A stretch of DNA of 64,000 nt, from IMG/VR virus record IMGVR_UViG_3300028920_000039, positions 62,001 through 126,000 of that record; one strand, 5' to 3'. Under the pieces are notes generated by a model that was not told the origin of the DNA, searched no databases, and was given only the letters and a program-made list of their open reading frames with translations. Within the stretch, counting starts at the first letter, position 1. Each line of letters opens with the position of its first letter. Both the position numbers and the translations under genes were made by a program. The stretch comes from a virus. Of the stretch, positions 63,365-64,000 are shown piece after piece.

Positions 63365-63814
63365 ATGAAAATTGGATTCACCGGAACGCGACAGGGGTTG
63401 ACGGTTCAGCAGGAAATGAATCTAGATGACCTGCTGTCTGATATCGCCATCGATACCGCTGCGGATGATTCGCCTATCGAGTTTCACCATGGTGATTGCA
63501 TCGGCGCTGATGCTCAGGCCCATGACATAGTCGATGCCCTTCCTGACAGACGTATCATTATCCATCCTCCTTCCGACCCTAAGTATCGTGCTTTCAAGGA
63601 AGGTGATGAGGTTCGCGATGAGGCATCCTACTTGGAGCGAAACACCGACATCGTTGATGAAGGCGAAGATCTTCTGATTGCTTGCCCGAAAGAAGGGCAA
63701 GAGGTTCTGCGTAGTGGCACCTGGTCTACCATCCGTCGAGGACGGAAAGCAGGCAGGCCTGTTGTCATCATTTATCCTGACGGAAATATGTATAAATCAT
63801 GGGAGGGAACATGA
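63365..63814 (+). CDS. SLOG/DprA-like Rossmann-fold protein
   Basis: I start at ATG 63365; the frame is open upstream but without SD. It is 149 residues. MKIGFTGTRQGLTVQQ, FHHGDCIGADAQAHDIV, IIHPPSD and the closing LRSGTWSTIRRGRKAGRPVVIIYPDG are the landmarks of the phage SLOG (LOG/YspA-related) family, which bind nucleotides or nucleotide-derived ligands. Its role in phages is not settled. It overlaps the next gene by 4 nt. Confidence 0.75.
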   Translation: MKIGFTGTRQGLTVQQEMNLDDLLSDIAIDTAADDSPIEFHHGDCIGADAQAHDIVDALPDRRIIIHPPSDPKYRAFKEGDEVRDEASYLERNTDIVDEGEDLLIACPKEGQEVLRSGTWSTIRRGRKAGRPVVIIYPDGNMYKSWEGT

Positions 63815-64000
63815 GAAACTGGGCGATGACACCTACAAATGATGGGACGATAGTAGATGAGTCTGAAGGCGCCAAGCGGCGTTTGGTGTGCCAAGTCATC
63901 GGGCATGGCACATCTTTCGGCAAGCAAGTTGAAACAGCTCTGACAACACTACCGAAGTTTGTGAAGGCTGTGATAGTGCTGCTGGATCAGTTCGAGACTG
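63811..64000 (+). CDS. Partial hypothetical protein cut by the window end
   Basis: ATG 63811 (ATGA overlap, GGGAGG SD) opens a frame that stays open to the last base, giving 63 residues (MRNWAMTPTNDGTIVDESEG ...). No motif is visible in this part. Confidence 0.65.
   Translation, partial: MRNWAMTPTNDGTIVDESEGAKRRLVCQVIGHGTSFGKQVETALTTLPKFVKAVIVLLDQFET

Overview
This window is one continuous, almost fully plus-strand stretch of a large contractile-tailed dsDNA phage (myovirus). The evidence is a T4-like prohead protease, capsid, neck, sheath and tube set, followed by a baseplate in the order known from P2 (tape measure, U-, X-, D-, V-, W-, J- and I-like). Genes are packed with ATGA/TAATG-type overlaps. 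No lysis, terminase or integrase gene is visible, and the host cannot be named from the sequence. Most genes have a usable Shine-Dalgarno (SD) sequence, so a bacterial host is safe to infer.

Layout. (1) 1-7100: small head/core proteins, a protease-scaffold fusion with a probable internal start, a strong terminator, and the major capsid protein. (2) 7.1-16.1 kb: C2H2 zinc-finger protein, gp13/gp14/gp15-like neck and tail-end proteins, a leucine-rich-repeat protein, a probable homing endonuclease, sheath and tube. (3) 16.1-28.0 kb: tail assembly chaperone with a probable frameshifted extension, tape measure, hub, spike, wedge, two I-like paralogues (one fused to cysteine modules and a Thr-rich collagen-like region), and two cysteine-rich proteins. 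(4) 28.0-36.5 kb: an unusual modification island. It holds a 1428-residue protein with four tandem glycosyltransferase domains plus a methyltransferase, a radical SAM/SPASM enzyme fused to a GT9-like transferase, another glycosyltransferase, and two small paralogous virion-like proteins. (5) 36.5-59.9 kb, opened by a sigma70-type promoter: a sigma-like protein, 7-deazaguanine DNA modification genes (queC, folE, queF-like, dpdA, and distant queE), and replication/recombination genes (clamp, UDG-PolA fusion, clamp loader, SSB, RecA, primase, second sigma-like protein, DnaB-like helicase, SNF2 helicase, and an Mre11/Rad50 pair whose Rad50 is split around mre11). A tRNA-Thr follows. (6) 59.9-64 kb, opened by a second near-identical promoter and leader: small zinc-binding proteins, a multi-hairpin RNA candidate, a SLOG-fold protein, and a gene cut by the window end.

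How it fits together. The left half builds the virion. The right half copies, repairs and chemically marks the genome: FolE, QueE, QueC and QueF would make preQ0/preQ1 and DpdA would insert it in DNA. The step normally done by QueD is missing here. The most novel part is 24.8-35.6 kb, where tail-fibre-like proteins rich in Cys and Gly-X-Thr sit directly beside peptide-modifying and sugar-transferring enzymes. I infer a phage-encoded pathway for post-translational modification of the tail tip; nothing in the sequence alone proves the substrate.
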